Positions 1 to 5,698 of a DNA stretch of 11,382 nucleotides are shown in pieces. The stretch is from assembly GCA_023415895.1 (NCBI GenBank), contig JAEZJA010000274.1, positions 1 through 11,382 on the forward strand, in the 5' to 3' direction. The translations under genes and the position numbers were made by a program. Within the stretch, counting starts at the first letter, position 1, and the number at the start of each line of letters is the position of its first letter. The notes beneath the pieces were generated by a model. The model had not been told where the DNA came from. It ran no database searches and worked only from the letters and a program-made list of their open reading frames with translations. This stretch comes from Bacillota bacterium (GTDB lineage: Bacteria > Bacillota > Clostridia > Oscillospirales > Acutalibacteraceae).

Positions 1-689
1 GGGATGCGAACAGCCTCGTTGGAGGAAAAACACACTTCCTGACCCGCCGTTTGTGCACGGCAGGGATAGCTTCCGTCGGCCAGAACGGTCAGTTCCACCG
101 CGCTGTCGTCAAACAGCGGGGTGATGCGCAACGTGTGGATGTAGGCGGCGGGGACGCTCTCCATCCACACGCTCTGCCAGATGCCGCCTTGTGCCGTATA
201 CCAGATGCCGCCCCGGTCAAGCTTCTGCTTGCCGCGTGAGTGGGAGCGTGTGTCGCTGAAGTCCCGCACCTTGACGAGCAGGGTGTTCTCCTCCCGCAGA
301 CAATCCGTGATATCGGTGCTGAAGGGGGTGTAGCCGCCGATGTGGGTACACACTTTGGTGCCGTTGACCCAGACGGTGGCCTCCTGATCGACCGCGCCGA
401 AATGCAATAGTACCCGTCCGATGTTGAAGCCTTCGGGCAGCCGCAGAGTGCGGGAGTACCACAGCGTTTGGTGGGGAGACAGTAATCGCCCCACGCCGCT
501 CAGCTCACTTTCGGGGGAAAAAGGCACCACAATGTCACCGTCAAACGTGTCGGGCGGGTTTTCGTCTTGCGTGATGGCGTATTGCCAGATACCATTGAGG
601 TTGAGATAGCTGTCCCGTTGCATCTGGGGACGGGGATATGCGGGCAGGATGTTGGCGGTATCCAACCCATCACTCCATGGTGTTTTCAT
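1..689 (-). CDS. Glycoside hydrolase family 2 enzyme (beta-galactosidase/beta-glucuronidase-like), N-terminal part, cut by window edge
   Basis: Only the first 229 codons are present; the frame is open to base 1. The start is the ATG at 689, preceded on the minus strand by GGAGG with a suitable spacing (GGAGGAAGCGTC then ATG). The visible part matches the GH2 sugar-binding jelly-roll domain: LNGIWQY at residues 31-37, VWVNG at 106-110, GGYTPF at 118-123 and the family-typical GIWYTAQGGIWQSVWME at 161-177. The immunoglobulin-like middle domain seems to begin near residue 190. The catalytic TIM barrel, with its two glutamates, would lie outside the window, so substrate cannot be told. No signal peptide is seen, so it should be cytoplasmic. 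It follows the MFS transporter with a 20-base overlap of reading frames, which points to translational coupling and to hydrolysis of a glycoside brought in by that transporter. Family assignment is firm; the specific activity is inferred. Confidence 0.9.
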   Translation of the reverse strand, partial: MKTPWSDGLDTANILPAYPRPQMQRDSYLNLNGIWQYAITQDENPPDTFDGDIVVPFSPESELSGVGRLLSPHQTLWYSRTLRLPEGFNIGRVLLHFGAVDQEATVWVNGTKVCTHIGGYTPFSTDITDCLREENTLLVKVRDFSDTRSHSRGKQKLDRGGIWYTAQGGIWQSVWMESVPAAYIHTLRITPLFDDSAVELTVLADGSYPCRAQTAGQEVCFSSNEAVRI

Positions 690-1953
690 GACGCTTCCTC
701 CGTTTCATAAACAGAATGGGCATAAAGATCAATATAAGGATGGCGGCAGCTGCCAGAAAGATGGAGGGGGTGGGGATGCTCTTGACAACTCCCAGCTCCA
801 CATACGTGCTGCTGTTGCGGATAACGGCGGCGCCGATGAAGGGGCCGATCACCATGGGCAGCAATACGGCAAAGATCATGCGGATGCCCTGAAAATGCCC
901 CACCATATCGGTGGGGGTATAGTCGCGGATCGTGGCGGACAGTGAGGCGGTCACCAGCATATAGCCCGACATCATGACGCTTCCGGCCACCATAACCGTT
1001 CCCATGGTACGCACAAAAAACATGCCCAACAAACCGCCCAGCATAACAACAGCGGCGGGTATCGCGAAGGTTAGCTTACCGATGCGGTCGATGACGGTGC
1101 CGCCCAACACACTGACAATCGAGGCGACGATGAGCACGACGCCCAGTACGAGCGCATAGCCCTCAATTTTTAAATAATTCTGCATGTAGATGATGAGGTA
1201 GGGGAAGAATACCTGGACGGCTACCGAAAAGATGCCGAACGTCACAAGCGCGAGATACAGGTCGGGATGCTGACGAATGACCGAGGGGCGGAACCCGTAA
1301 ATCAGATTTTTGAAGTAGCTGTCTTGCCGCCGCTGCAAAGGCTCCTCCTTCACAAGTACAAGGGAGATCAGCCCTGTCAGCGTGACCAGCAGACCGAAGA
1401 TGAGAAAAAAGGTCGTCCAGCGTCCCTGCTGCGTAAGGCCGTCAAACAATCCGAAAATAATCAGCATGGAGATCAGCGGCAGGATGGATAGCACCGATTC
1501 GGCTCTGCCGCGGTTTTCACTGTTGGTTACATCCGTGATATAGGCGTTGAAGGCGGCATCGTTGGCGGTTGAGCCGAAAAAGGTCATCACACAGTCCATC
1601 GCGACGACCAGCCCGGCGGCGGTGGCGACCGCGTTGGCGGCGGGAAACCATACTGCGATGCGGTCTACCGAAATAAAGCCAAAGGACAGCGTGGACAATC
1701 CCCATAGAATATAGCCCCCGCAAATGAATATCTTTCGTTTGCCCACTCTATCGGACAGCGCGCCCATCAGCAGAGTGGTGAGGGTGGCCACCACCGCGCT
1801 TGCGGCCACCATGGTAGCTATGTACCCCGGGTCGGTGGAGATGGTGTTATAGAGGAAAACGTTGAAATACATGTTCTCAATGGTCCATGCGAATTGTCCG
1901 ACCAGACCGATCAGAAGAAAGGATGCCCAGATGCGCTTCGTCAGCTTTGTCAT
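670..1953 (-). CDS. MFS transporter, probable sugar/glycoside importer
   Basis: A 427-residue, strongly hydrophobic integral membrane protein with a pattern of roughly twelve membrane segments, the usual MFS size. The MFS loop 2-3 signature is clear as GALSDRVGKRK near residues 63-73, and its counterpart in the second half is GGTVIDRIGK. The region near residues 120-150 (MDCVMTFFGSTANDAAFNAYITD followed by ENRGR) fits cytoplasmic loop positions of sugar-type MFS carriers. The start is the ATG at 1953, with GAGGA about 9 bases upstream. The C-terminus is basic (KRRKRHENTME), and its codons carry the ribosome binding site and the start codon of the next gene. The partner GH2 gene suggests an oligosaccharide or glycoside substrate, but nothing in the sequence identifies it. 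A sigma-A-like promoter lies at 2001-2029. Confidence 0.9.
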   Translation of the reverse strand: MTKLTKRIWASFLLIGLVGQFAWTIENMYFNVFLYNTISTDPGYIATMVAASAVVATLTTLLMGALSDRVGKRKIFICGGYILWGLSTLSFGFISVDRIAVWFPAANAVATAAGLVVAMDCVMTFFGSTANDAAFNAYITDVTNSENRGRAESVLSILPLISMLIIFGLFDGLTQQGRWTTFFLIFGLLVTLTGLISLVLVKEEPLQRRQDSYFKNLIYGFRPSVIRQHPDLYLALVTFGIFSVAVQVFFPYLIIYMQNYLKIEGYALVLGVVLIVASIVSVLGGTVIDRIGKLTFAIPAAVVMLGGLLGMFFVRTMGTVMVAGSVMMSGYMLVTASLSATIRDYTPTDMVGHFQGIRMIFAVLLPMVIGPFIGAAVIRNSSTYVELGVVKSIPTPSIFLAAAAILILIFMPILFMKRRKRHENTME

Positions 1954-2000
1954 ACCGATTTTCCTCGATTCTGTTCACGATTTTGTGTGTATCTGTCCTC

Positions 2001-2029
2001 ATTCTAGCACGGATTACAGGGCTTCACAA
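2001..2029 (-). promoter_or_regulatory. Promoter of the MFS-GH2 operon
   Basis: Read on the minus strand, the -35 box is TTGTGA (2029-2024), the spacer is exactly 17 bases, and the -10 box is TAGAAT (2006-2001), preceded by TGC as an extended -10. The predicted transcript starts near 1994 and has a leader of about 40 bases before the MFS start codon. The -35 matches the consensus at only 4 of 6 positions, in keeping with activator dependence; see the tandem repeat at 2029-2048. Confidence 0.7.
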
Positions 2030-2048
2030 CTGCAAAATACTGCAAAAT
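2029..2048 (-). promoter_or_regulatory. Tandem 10-bp direct repeat upstream of the MFS-GH2 -35 box (candidate activator site)
   Basis: Two perfect, abutting copies of ACTGCAAAAT on the plus strand (2029-2038 and 2039-2048), which read ATTTTGCAGT on the operon's strand. The block touches the -35 hexamer and covers about positions -35 to -54 relative to the predicted start. A direct repeat of about one helical turn next to a weak -35 is the usual arrangement for a transcription activator. AraC-family regulators often control GH2/transporter operons in Clostridia, but no regulator gene is in this window. The repeat is seen directly; the regulator is inferred. Confidence 0.5.
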
Positions 2049-2096
2049 TGTGGGTAGCGCAAAACACTCGTGATACAACGTCTTGCTGAAACAACA

Positions 2097-2142
2097 CCTC
2101 ATCCGTCGGGTGAGGCCGCCACCTTCCCCTCGCAGGGGAAGG
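2097..2142. repeat. Double-hairpin intergenic repeat element
   Basis: Two adjacent palindromes. The first, 2097-2115, pairs CCTCATCC with GGGTGAGG around a GTC loop (8 pairs, one G-T). The second, 2122-2142, pairs CCTTCCCCT with AGGGGAAGG around CGC (9 perfect pairs). No coding frame runs through them and neither is followed by a T-run. From memory, near-identical CACCTTCCCCT...AGGGGAAGG units recur between genes in many gut Clostridia genomes, so this is probably one copy of a dispersed REP-like family. Its function is unknown. Confidence 0.6.
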
Positions 2143-2160
2143 CTTGCGGGCGATTAGATA

Positions 2161-2220
2161 GAACCACGAACGATAGGAGATTTTGAACCGCGAACGGTGG
2201 GAGCACGCTCCCGCCCTACT
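2161..2220. repeat. Direct repeat plus palindromic repeat (GGTGGGAGC...GCTCCCGCC)
   Basis: A 14-base direct repeat with 12 matches (GAACCACGAACGAT at 2161-2174, GAACCGCGAACGGT at 2185-2198) runs into a hairpin at 2196-2215, in which GGTGGGAGC pairs with GCTCCCGCC (9 pairs, one G-T). It is followed by CTAC and then TTTTT. The 24-base block 2196-2219 matches 7472-7495 at 20 of 24 positions. The T-run could let it act as a weak terminator on the plus strand, but no plus-strand gene precedes it here, so a dispersed repeat is the better reading. Confidence 0.6.
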
Positions 2221-2281
2221 TTTTGATTTGTGTATCATCTGTATCAAGACAAGGTTTTTTATAAAGACGGAGGGATGAACC

Positions 2282-2698
2282 ATGCGGCTTTGGCACGAAG
2301 CCTTACTGCCTGTGCTGCCGCGTGCGCAGCTGCTTGGACAGCATCGGGAGTGCTGCGCTCTGCGGGGGCTGAGCTGGGGGAAGCGGCATGCAGTGGTGGA
2401 TTACGTGTTTACCCACCCGCGGGAAGGGCTGACGGTCTATCACCAGCGGGTGATGGAGGAAATGCGCCGCCGGGGCTATCAGGTGGAAGGCTGCTGGGAC
2501 AATCCGGGGTATCGGGGACAGCGGTGTGAGCCGGAGGTCGCGGATGAAGCCCTGCTGCGGCTGTATCAATCCCGCTGCCCGGTGTATGACGAACATGACG
2601 ATGCCTACCGGCAAGCCTGCATCGACAATCTGCGGGGCAAAGGGATTTTTCTGGACGAAAGTGCTGGGTTACCTGGTGACGAAAGTACACACTCGTGA
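2282..2698 (+). CDS. T4 endonuclease V-like protein (pyrimidine dimer DNA glycosylase family, TIGR02328-type)
   Basis: 138 residues. The start is the ATG at 2282, with GGAGGG at 2269-2274 and a 7-base gap. The N-terminus MRLWHEALLPVLPRAQLLGQ is typical of the small Firmicutes branch of the pyrimidine-dimer glycosylase family (PF03013). It aligns without gaps with phage T4 endonuclease V as I recall it: LLGQHRE at residues 17-23 lies over the T4 segment ending in catalytic Arg22-Glu23, and the later helix EEMRRRGYQV matches T4 ECLKRGFNI. T4 endonuclease V uses the amine of Thr2 as nucleophile. Here residue 2 is Arg, which normally blocks removal of Met1, so dimer glycosylase/AP-lyase activity is not assured. 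It could act on another lesion or on nucleic acid in a different way. It lies just upstream of pepF, whose promoter overlaps its stop codon. A TATAAA sits at 2260-2265 without a convincing -35, so its own promoter is unclear. Confidence 0.8.
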   Translation: MRLWHEALLPVLPRAQLLGQHRECCALRGLSWGKRHAVVDYVFTHPREGLTVYHQRVMEEMRRRGYQVEGCWDNPGYRGQRCEPEVADEALLRLYQSRCPVYDEHDDAYRQACIDNLRGKGIFLDESAGLPGDESTHS

Positions 2699-2704
2699 TA
2701 TAAT
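2676..2704 (+). promoter_or_regulatory. Promoter of pepF
   Basis: GTGACG (2676-2681, 4 of 6 to consensus), a 17-base spacer, and a perfect TATAAT (2699-2704) preceded by TGA as an extended -10. It sits across the 3' end and TGA stop of the preceding gene (2696-2698). The predicted start is near 2711, giving a leader of about 30 bases before pepF. This makes pepF independently expressed even if it is also reached by read-through. Confidence 0.7.
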
Positions 2705-2740
2705 ACTGCTTATGAAGCGCATGAAGTGGGAGGAACGACA

Positions 2741-4540
2741 ATGACCTATATCGATCGTAAGGACATTCCCCAGGAATACACATGGCGTCTGACGGATATC
2801 TATACCGATGAAGCCTCTTTTGAGGCGGCGCTGGCCGACGCGCAGACCAAGGCGGAGGAGCTCAGGACCTATCAGGGGCGTCTGGGCGAGAGCCGTGAAA
2901 CGCTGCGCACCGCGCTGCGCCTGTTCGAGCAGCTGGAAATGACGCTGGAACGCGCCTATATGTATGCCAAGCTGAACATGGATGTAGACAACAGCAGCTC
3001 CAAATACCAGGCTATGCACGACAAAACGCTGGGTATTCTTTTCCGCATTCAGGAAATCACGTCCTTTATCACGCCCGAGCTGACCGCCATCGAACCGGAT
3101 ACACTTCGTAACTGGGTGGCAGGGGATGAGCAGATGGCCGACTTCCGGCATTTGGTGGACGACGTCATCCGCAGCCGCGCGCATGTGCTGTCCTCTCGCG
3201 AGGAGCAGATGCTGGCCATGGCGGCACCGGCGTTTGAAAGCATGGAGACCGCCTATTCTATGCTGGAAAGCGTGGATCTCAAGCTGGGCGAGATCACGGA
3301 TGAGAAGGGGCAGAAGGTCGCGCTGACCCACGGCCTATTCGGCAAGCTGCGCGACAACCGTGACCGCCGTGTGCGTGCCGATGCCTTTGCCGCCATGCAC
3401 GGCGCGTTTGCCGGCATGGGCAACACGATTTCGGCATTGTATGCCGGCAACGTGCGTGCCGATGTGTTTGGCGCGCGGGTGCGCAATTTTGACAGCGCGC
3501 TGGACAAGGCGCTGTTTTCGGATAACCTGCCCCGTTCCATTTATACCGGCCTGATTGAAGCGGTACATTCCCGCCTGCCGGCCAATCATCGCTATCTCGA
3601 GTTGCGCCGCCGTTGCCTTGGTGTCGAGAAACTGCATATTTACGACACTTATCTGCCGATTGTCGAGCTGCCTGAAAAAGAGTATTCCTATGACGAGGCC
3701 TGCACGATTGTTAAGGACAGTCTGACACCTCTGGGTGAGGAGTATGGCGCCGATCTCTCGAAGCTGCTGGCTGGCGGCTGGGTGGATGTCTATGAAACCC
3801 CGGGAAAGGCCACCGGCGCGTATGCCACGGGCGTTTACGGCGTTCACCCGTATATGTTGCTCAACTTTGTGGGCAATCTCAGCGATGTGTTTACGCTGGC
3901 GCATGAGGCCGGTCACTGTCTGCACACCTATTACTCGGATACACAGCCCTATATGAACAAGGATTATCCCATCTTCTTGGCCGAGATCGCTTCGACCGTC
4001 AATGAAAATATACTGATGCGGGGCATGATCAGCCGCTGTGATACCTCAACACCCGAGGGGCGCCGCGAAAAGGCCTATTTGATTAACCGTTTTCTGGAGG
4101 AATTCAAGGGCACGGTCTACCGCCAGACGATGTTTGCCGAATTTGAGCTTAAGGTGCATGAAATGGCGGAGGCCAACGAGCCGCTGACCGGCGAGGTGCT
4201 GTGCGACGTTTATGGAAAGCTGCTGGAGGAGTATTTCGGCGACGCGGTGGAAATTGACGATTATATGCGGTGGGAATGGGCCCGCATTCCGCATTTCTAC
4301 AATGCCTTCTATGTGTTCAAATACGCGACCGGCTTTTCGGCGGCGGCCGCGATCACGCGCGATCTGTTGGCTGGCGGCGACACGCAGCGGTATCTCACCT
4401 TCCTGCATGCGGGCGGCAGCGACTATCCCGCTGAAACACTCAAGCGAGCGGGTGTTGATCTGACCACACCCGTGTCGGTCAATGAGGCGTTGGATGAGTT
4501 CGAGGCCATGCTGGCCGAGCTCGAGCAGCTGCTGGCATGA
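2741..4540 (+). CDS. pepF: Oligoendopeptidase F, zinc metallopeptidase of family M3
   Basis: 599 residues, the normal PepF length (about 600). It cleaves short peptides in the cytoplasm and takes part in peptide turnover. The zinc site is intact: HEAGH at residues 388-392 with catalytic Glu389, and the likely third ligand Glu415 in FLAEIAST. The N-terminal part has the typical opening of family members (WRLTDIYTDEASFEAALADA) and the helical PepF N-terminal domain. The C-terminal part carries YRQTMFAEFE and WARIPHFYNAFYVFKYATG, both characteristic of M3B oligoendopeptidases. The start is the ATG at 2741, because GGGAGGA at 2728-2734 lies 6 bases upstream; an in-frame GTG at 2726 overlaps that ribosome binding site and is unlikely. 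There is no signal peptide or membrane segment. Confidence 0.97.
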   Translation: MTYIDRKDIPQEYTWRLTDIYTDEASFEAALADAQTKAEELRTYQGRLGESRETLRTALRLFEQLEMTLERAYMYAKLNMDVDNSSSKYQAMHDKTLGILFRIQEITSFITPELTAIEPDTLRNWVAGDEQMADFRHLVDDVIRSRAHVLSSREEQMLAMAAPAFESMETAYSMLESVDLKLGEITDEKGQKVALTHGLFGKLRDNRDRRVRADAFAAMHGAFAGMGNTISALYAGNVRADVFGARVRNFDSALDKALFSDNLPRSIYTGLIEAVHSRLPANHRYLELRRRCLGVEKLHIYDTYLPIVELPEKEYSYDEACTIVKDSLTPLGEEYGADLSKLLAGGWVDVYETPGKATGAYATGVYGVHPYMLLNFVGNLSDVFTLAHEAGHCLHTYYSDTQPYMNKDYPIFLAEIASTVNENILMRGMISRCDTSTPEGRREKAYLINRFLEEFKGTVYRQTMFAEFELKVHEMAEANEPLTGEVLCDVYGKLLEEYFGDAVEIDDYMRWEWARIPHFYNAFYVFKYATGFSAAAAITRDLLAGGDTQRYLTFLHAGGSDYPAETLKRAGVDLTTPVSVNEALDEFEAMLAELEQLLA

Positions 4541-4554
4541 CGATTTGGGCGCCC

Positions 4555-4590
4555 GGCTTTCAAGAGGGCTTTAAAGAGGGCTTTAAAGAG
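4555..4590. repeat. Short tandem repeat, 12-bp unit, three copies
   Basis: Starting 14 bases after the pepF stop, a 12-base unit (AAGAGGGCTTTA in one register) occurs twice perfectly at 4562-4585. It continues into a partial copy to 4590, and backwards to 4555 with one mismatch. Each unit contains CTTTAAAG or a near match. It cannot form a stem longer than about 4 pairs and has no T-run, so I do not call it a terminator. Confidence 0.6.
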
Positions 4591-4616
4591 TTACAGCATT
4601 GTAGTAGTAATTACAG
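4591..4616. promoter_or_regulatory. Pair of TTACAG direct repeats upstream of the LCP gene promoter
   Basis: TTACAG occurs at 4591-4596 and 4611-4616, a 20-base period (two helical turns). The second copy ends 8 bases before the -35 box at 4625. A GTAATTAC palindrome (4607-4614) overlaps the second copy. The placement fits a regulator site, but the words are short and chance is a real alternative. Confidence 0.25.
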
Positions 4617-4624
4617 AACTGTTA

Positions 4625-4654
4625 TTGCCAATCCCCGCGTTTGTTTGTTATAAT
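4625..4654 (+). promoter_or_regulatory. Promoter of the LCP/transglutaminase-like gene pair
   Basis: TTGCCA (4625-4630, 5 of 6 to consensus), an 18-base spacer and a perfect TATAAT (4649-4654). The expected transcript start is near 4661, leaving a leader of about 20 bases with a G-rich ribosome binding site (AGGGGGG) before the ATG at 4680. Confidence 0.75.
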
Positions 4655-4679
4655 AATCGCGAATAGGGGGGGCGCATGC

Positions 4680-5609
4680 ATGCCGATTACCACACAAAAA
4701 AACAAAGAAAAAATACGCAGAAGACAGAAAGCCAACAGCGTGATTGTTTTTTTGCTGGCTTTTGTGCTGTTTTTGCTCGTATTTGGCGGCATCTGCATCT
4801 GGGCAGTCGTCAAAATCAACGAGGAACGCCGCAGCGCCGCGTCCAGCCCAAGCAGCGTTGCTTCCGCCACCGAAACCTTCGGTGAGCAGGATGTACGCCG
4901 TTTGCTGCTGATTACGTTGGACAACAAGCAGGCGCAAGGCTTTGTGGCAATTTGTTCGGATCCGGCCAAATCGCGCATTCAGGCGCTGGCGATTCCACGA
5001 GACACGGTTGTGGATGTTAAGACGACGGAAATGCGTCTGTTTGAATTGTACAGCCAGCAGGGGATCACCGCGACGCAGAAGGCCCTTCAGGATCTGCTGG
5101 GGTTCTCATTTGATAACTATGTCGTGATACCCTATGAGAACATCGGCAAGCTGATGGATTATTATGAATCCGGCCTGATCTTCACACTCAACGAGGATCT
5201 TAACTATAGCGATGAAGCTCTGTCGATTCGCATCGGCGGGGGGACACGTACCCTGAGTTCCTCCCAGGTGGTGGAGGTGCTTCGCTATCCGGCGTGGCAT
5301 GCCGGCCGCAAGCAGCGCTCGGATATTCAGGCGCAGCTTTTTGCCGCGTTGGTCAATCAGTATATGGTGAAATCGCGTGAATCACGCGCCGATCAGGACT
5401 TTGCTAAAGCGGTGAATCTGACCACAACAAACATTATGGTATCGCACTACAACTCGGCCAAGGCCGGCTTGGCGTATCTGGCCGAAGGCAACAGCGGAAA
5501 TGTGTGCACGGCGCTCAGTCTGGAGGGAGAATACCAGGGCAGCGGTGAGGCTATCCGCTATTACGCTCCCGATGATATTCGGCAGAAGCTGTCTTCCGTA
5601 TTTGGATGA
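4680..5609 (+). CDS. LytR-CpsA-Psr (LCP) family-like membrane protein, divergent
   Basis: 309 residues. A basic cytoplasmic start (KNKEKIRRRQK) is followed by one membrane segment (about residues 20-45), a Ser/Ala linker and an extracytoplasmic domain. The LCP landmarks appear in order: a hydrophobic strand LLLITLDN at 75-82, the signature IPRDT at 105-109, a helix-turn with LQDLLGFSFDNYVVIPYENI at 136-155, and the C-terminal LSSSQVVEVLRYP at 192-204 followed by GRKQR at 209-213. LCP enzymes transfer undecaprenyl-linked teichoic acids or capsule polymers to peptidoglycan. Arg107, Asp108, Arg202, Arg210 and Arg213 are in place. The Asp normally found after the first strand (the SDT motif) is replaced in AQGFVAI, and the second Arg of the usual R-x-R is Pro204. 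Catalysis may therefore be altered or lost. The start is the second ATG of GCATGCATG: the one at 4676 is in another frame, and an upstream in-frame TTG at 4641 precedes the transcript start. It is probably co-transcribed with the lipoprotein 89 bases downstream. Confidence 0.8.
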   Translation: MPITTQKNKEKIRRRQKANSVIVFLLAFVLFLLVFGGICIWAVVKINEERRSAASSPSSVASATETFGEQDVRRLLLITLDNKQAQGFVAICSDPAKSRIQALAIPRDTVVDVKTTEMRLFELYSQQGITATQKALQDLLGFSFDNYVVIPYENIGKLMDYYESGLIFTLNEDLNYSDEALSIRIGGGTRTLSSSQVVEVLRYPAWHAGRKQRSDIQAQLFAALVNQYMVKSRESRADQDFAKAVNLTTTNIMVSHYNSAKAGLAYLAEGNSGNVCTALSLEGEYQGSGEAIRYYAPDDIRQKLSSVFG

Positions 5610-5617
5610 TGGCTATT

Positions 5618-5633
5618 AGGGGACTGTTCCCCT
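5618..5633. other. Small hairpin between the LCP and lipoprotein genes
   Basis: AGGGGA pairs with TCCCCT around CTGT, 8 bases after the LCP stop codon. It has no T-run, so it is not a convincing intrinsic terminator. It could attenuate read-through or protect the upstream mRNA end. Confidence 0.4.
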
Positions 5634-5698
5634 GTCGCAGATCGCTCAAACGCGCAATTGGTTAGAGAAGGCAATGCCCAAGGAGAGGAGACCCGTTA

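Noticed and set aside
2230..2529. Plus-strand 99-codon frame overlapping the endonuclease V-like gene
   Set aside because: It is a shifted frame over a recognised protein with a strong ribosome binding site, and its own product resembles nothing.
2712..2744. Ten-codon frame MKRMKWEERQ overlapping the pepF start as ATGA, a possible leader peptide
   Set aside because: It begins about at the predicted transcript start, with no room for a ribosome binding site; its codons simply cover the pepF ribosome binding site.
3335..3925. 196-codon minus-strand frame inside pepF
   Set aside because: It is antisense to the conserved zinc peptidase and follows from its codon bias; no ribosome binding site or recognisable product.
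4555..4590. CRISPR-like array
   Set aside because: The units are 12 bases, directly abutting and without spacers; a simple tandem repeat.
4641..4679. Longer LCP protein starting at the in-frame TTG at 4641
   Set aside because: That codon lies within the promoter spacer, before the predicted transcript start; the ATG at 4680 is preceded by a G-rich ribosome binding site and gives a normal basic N-terminus.
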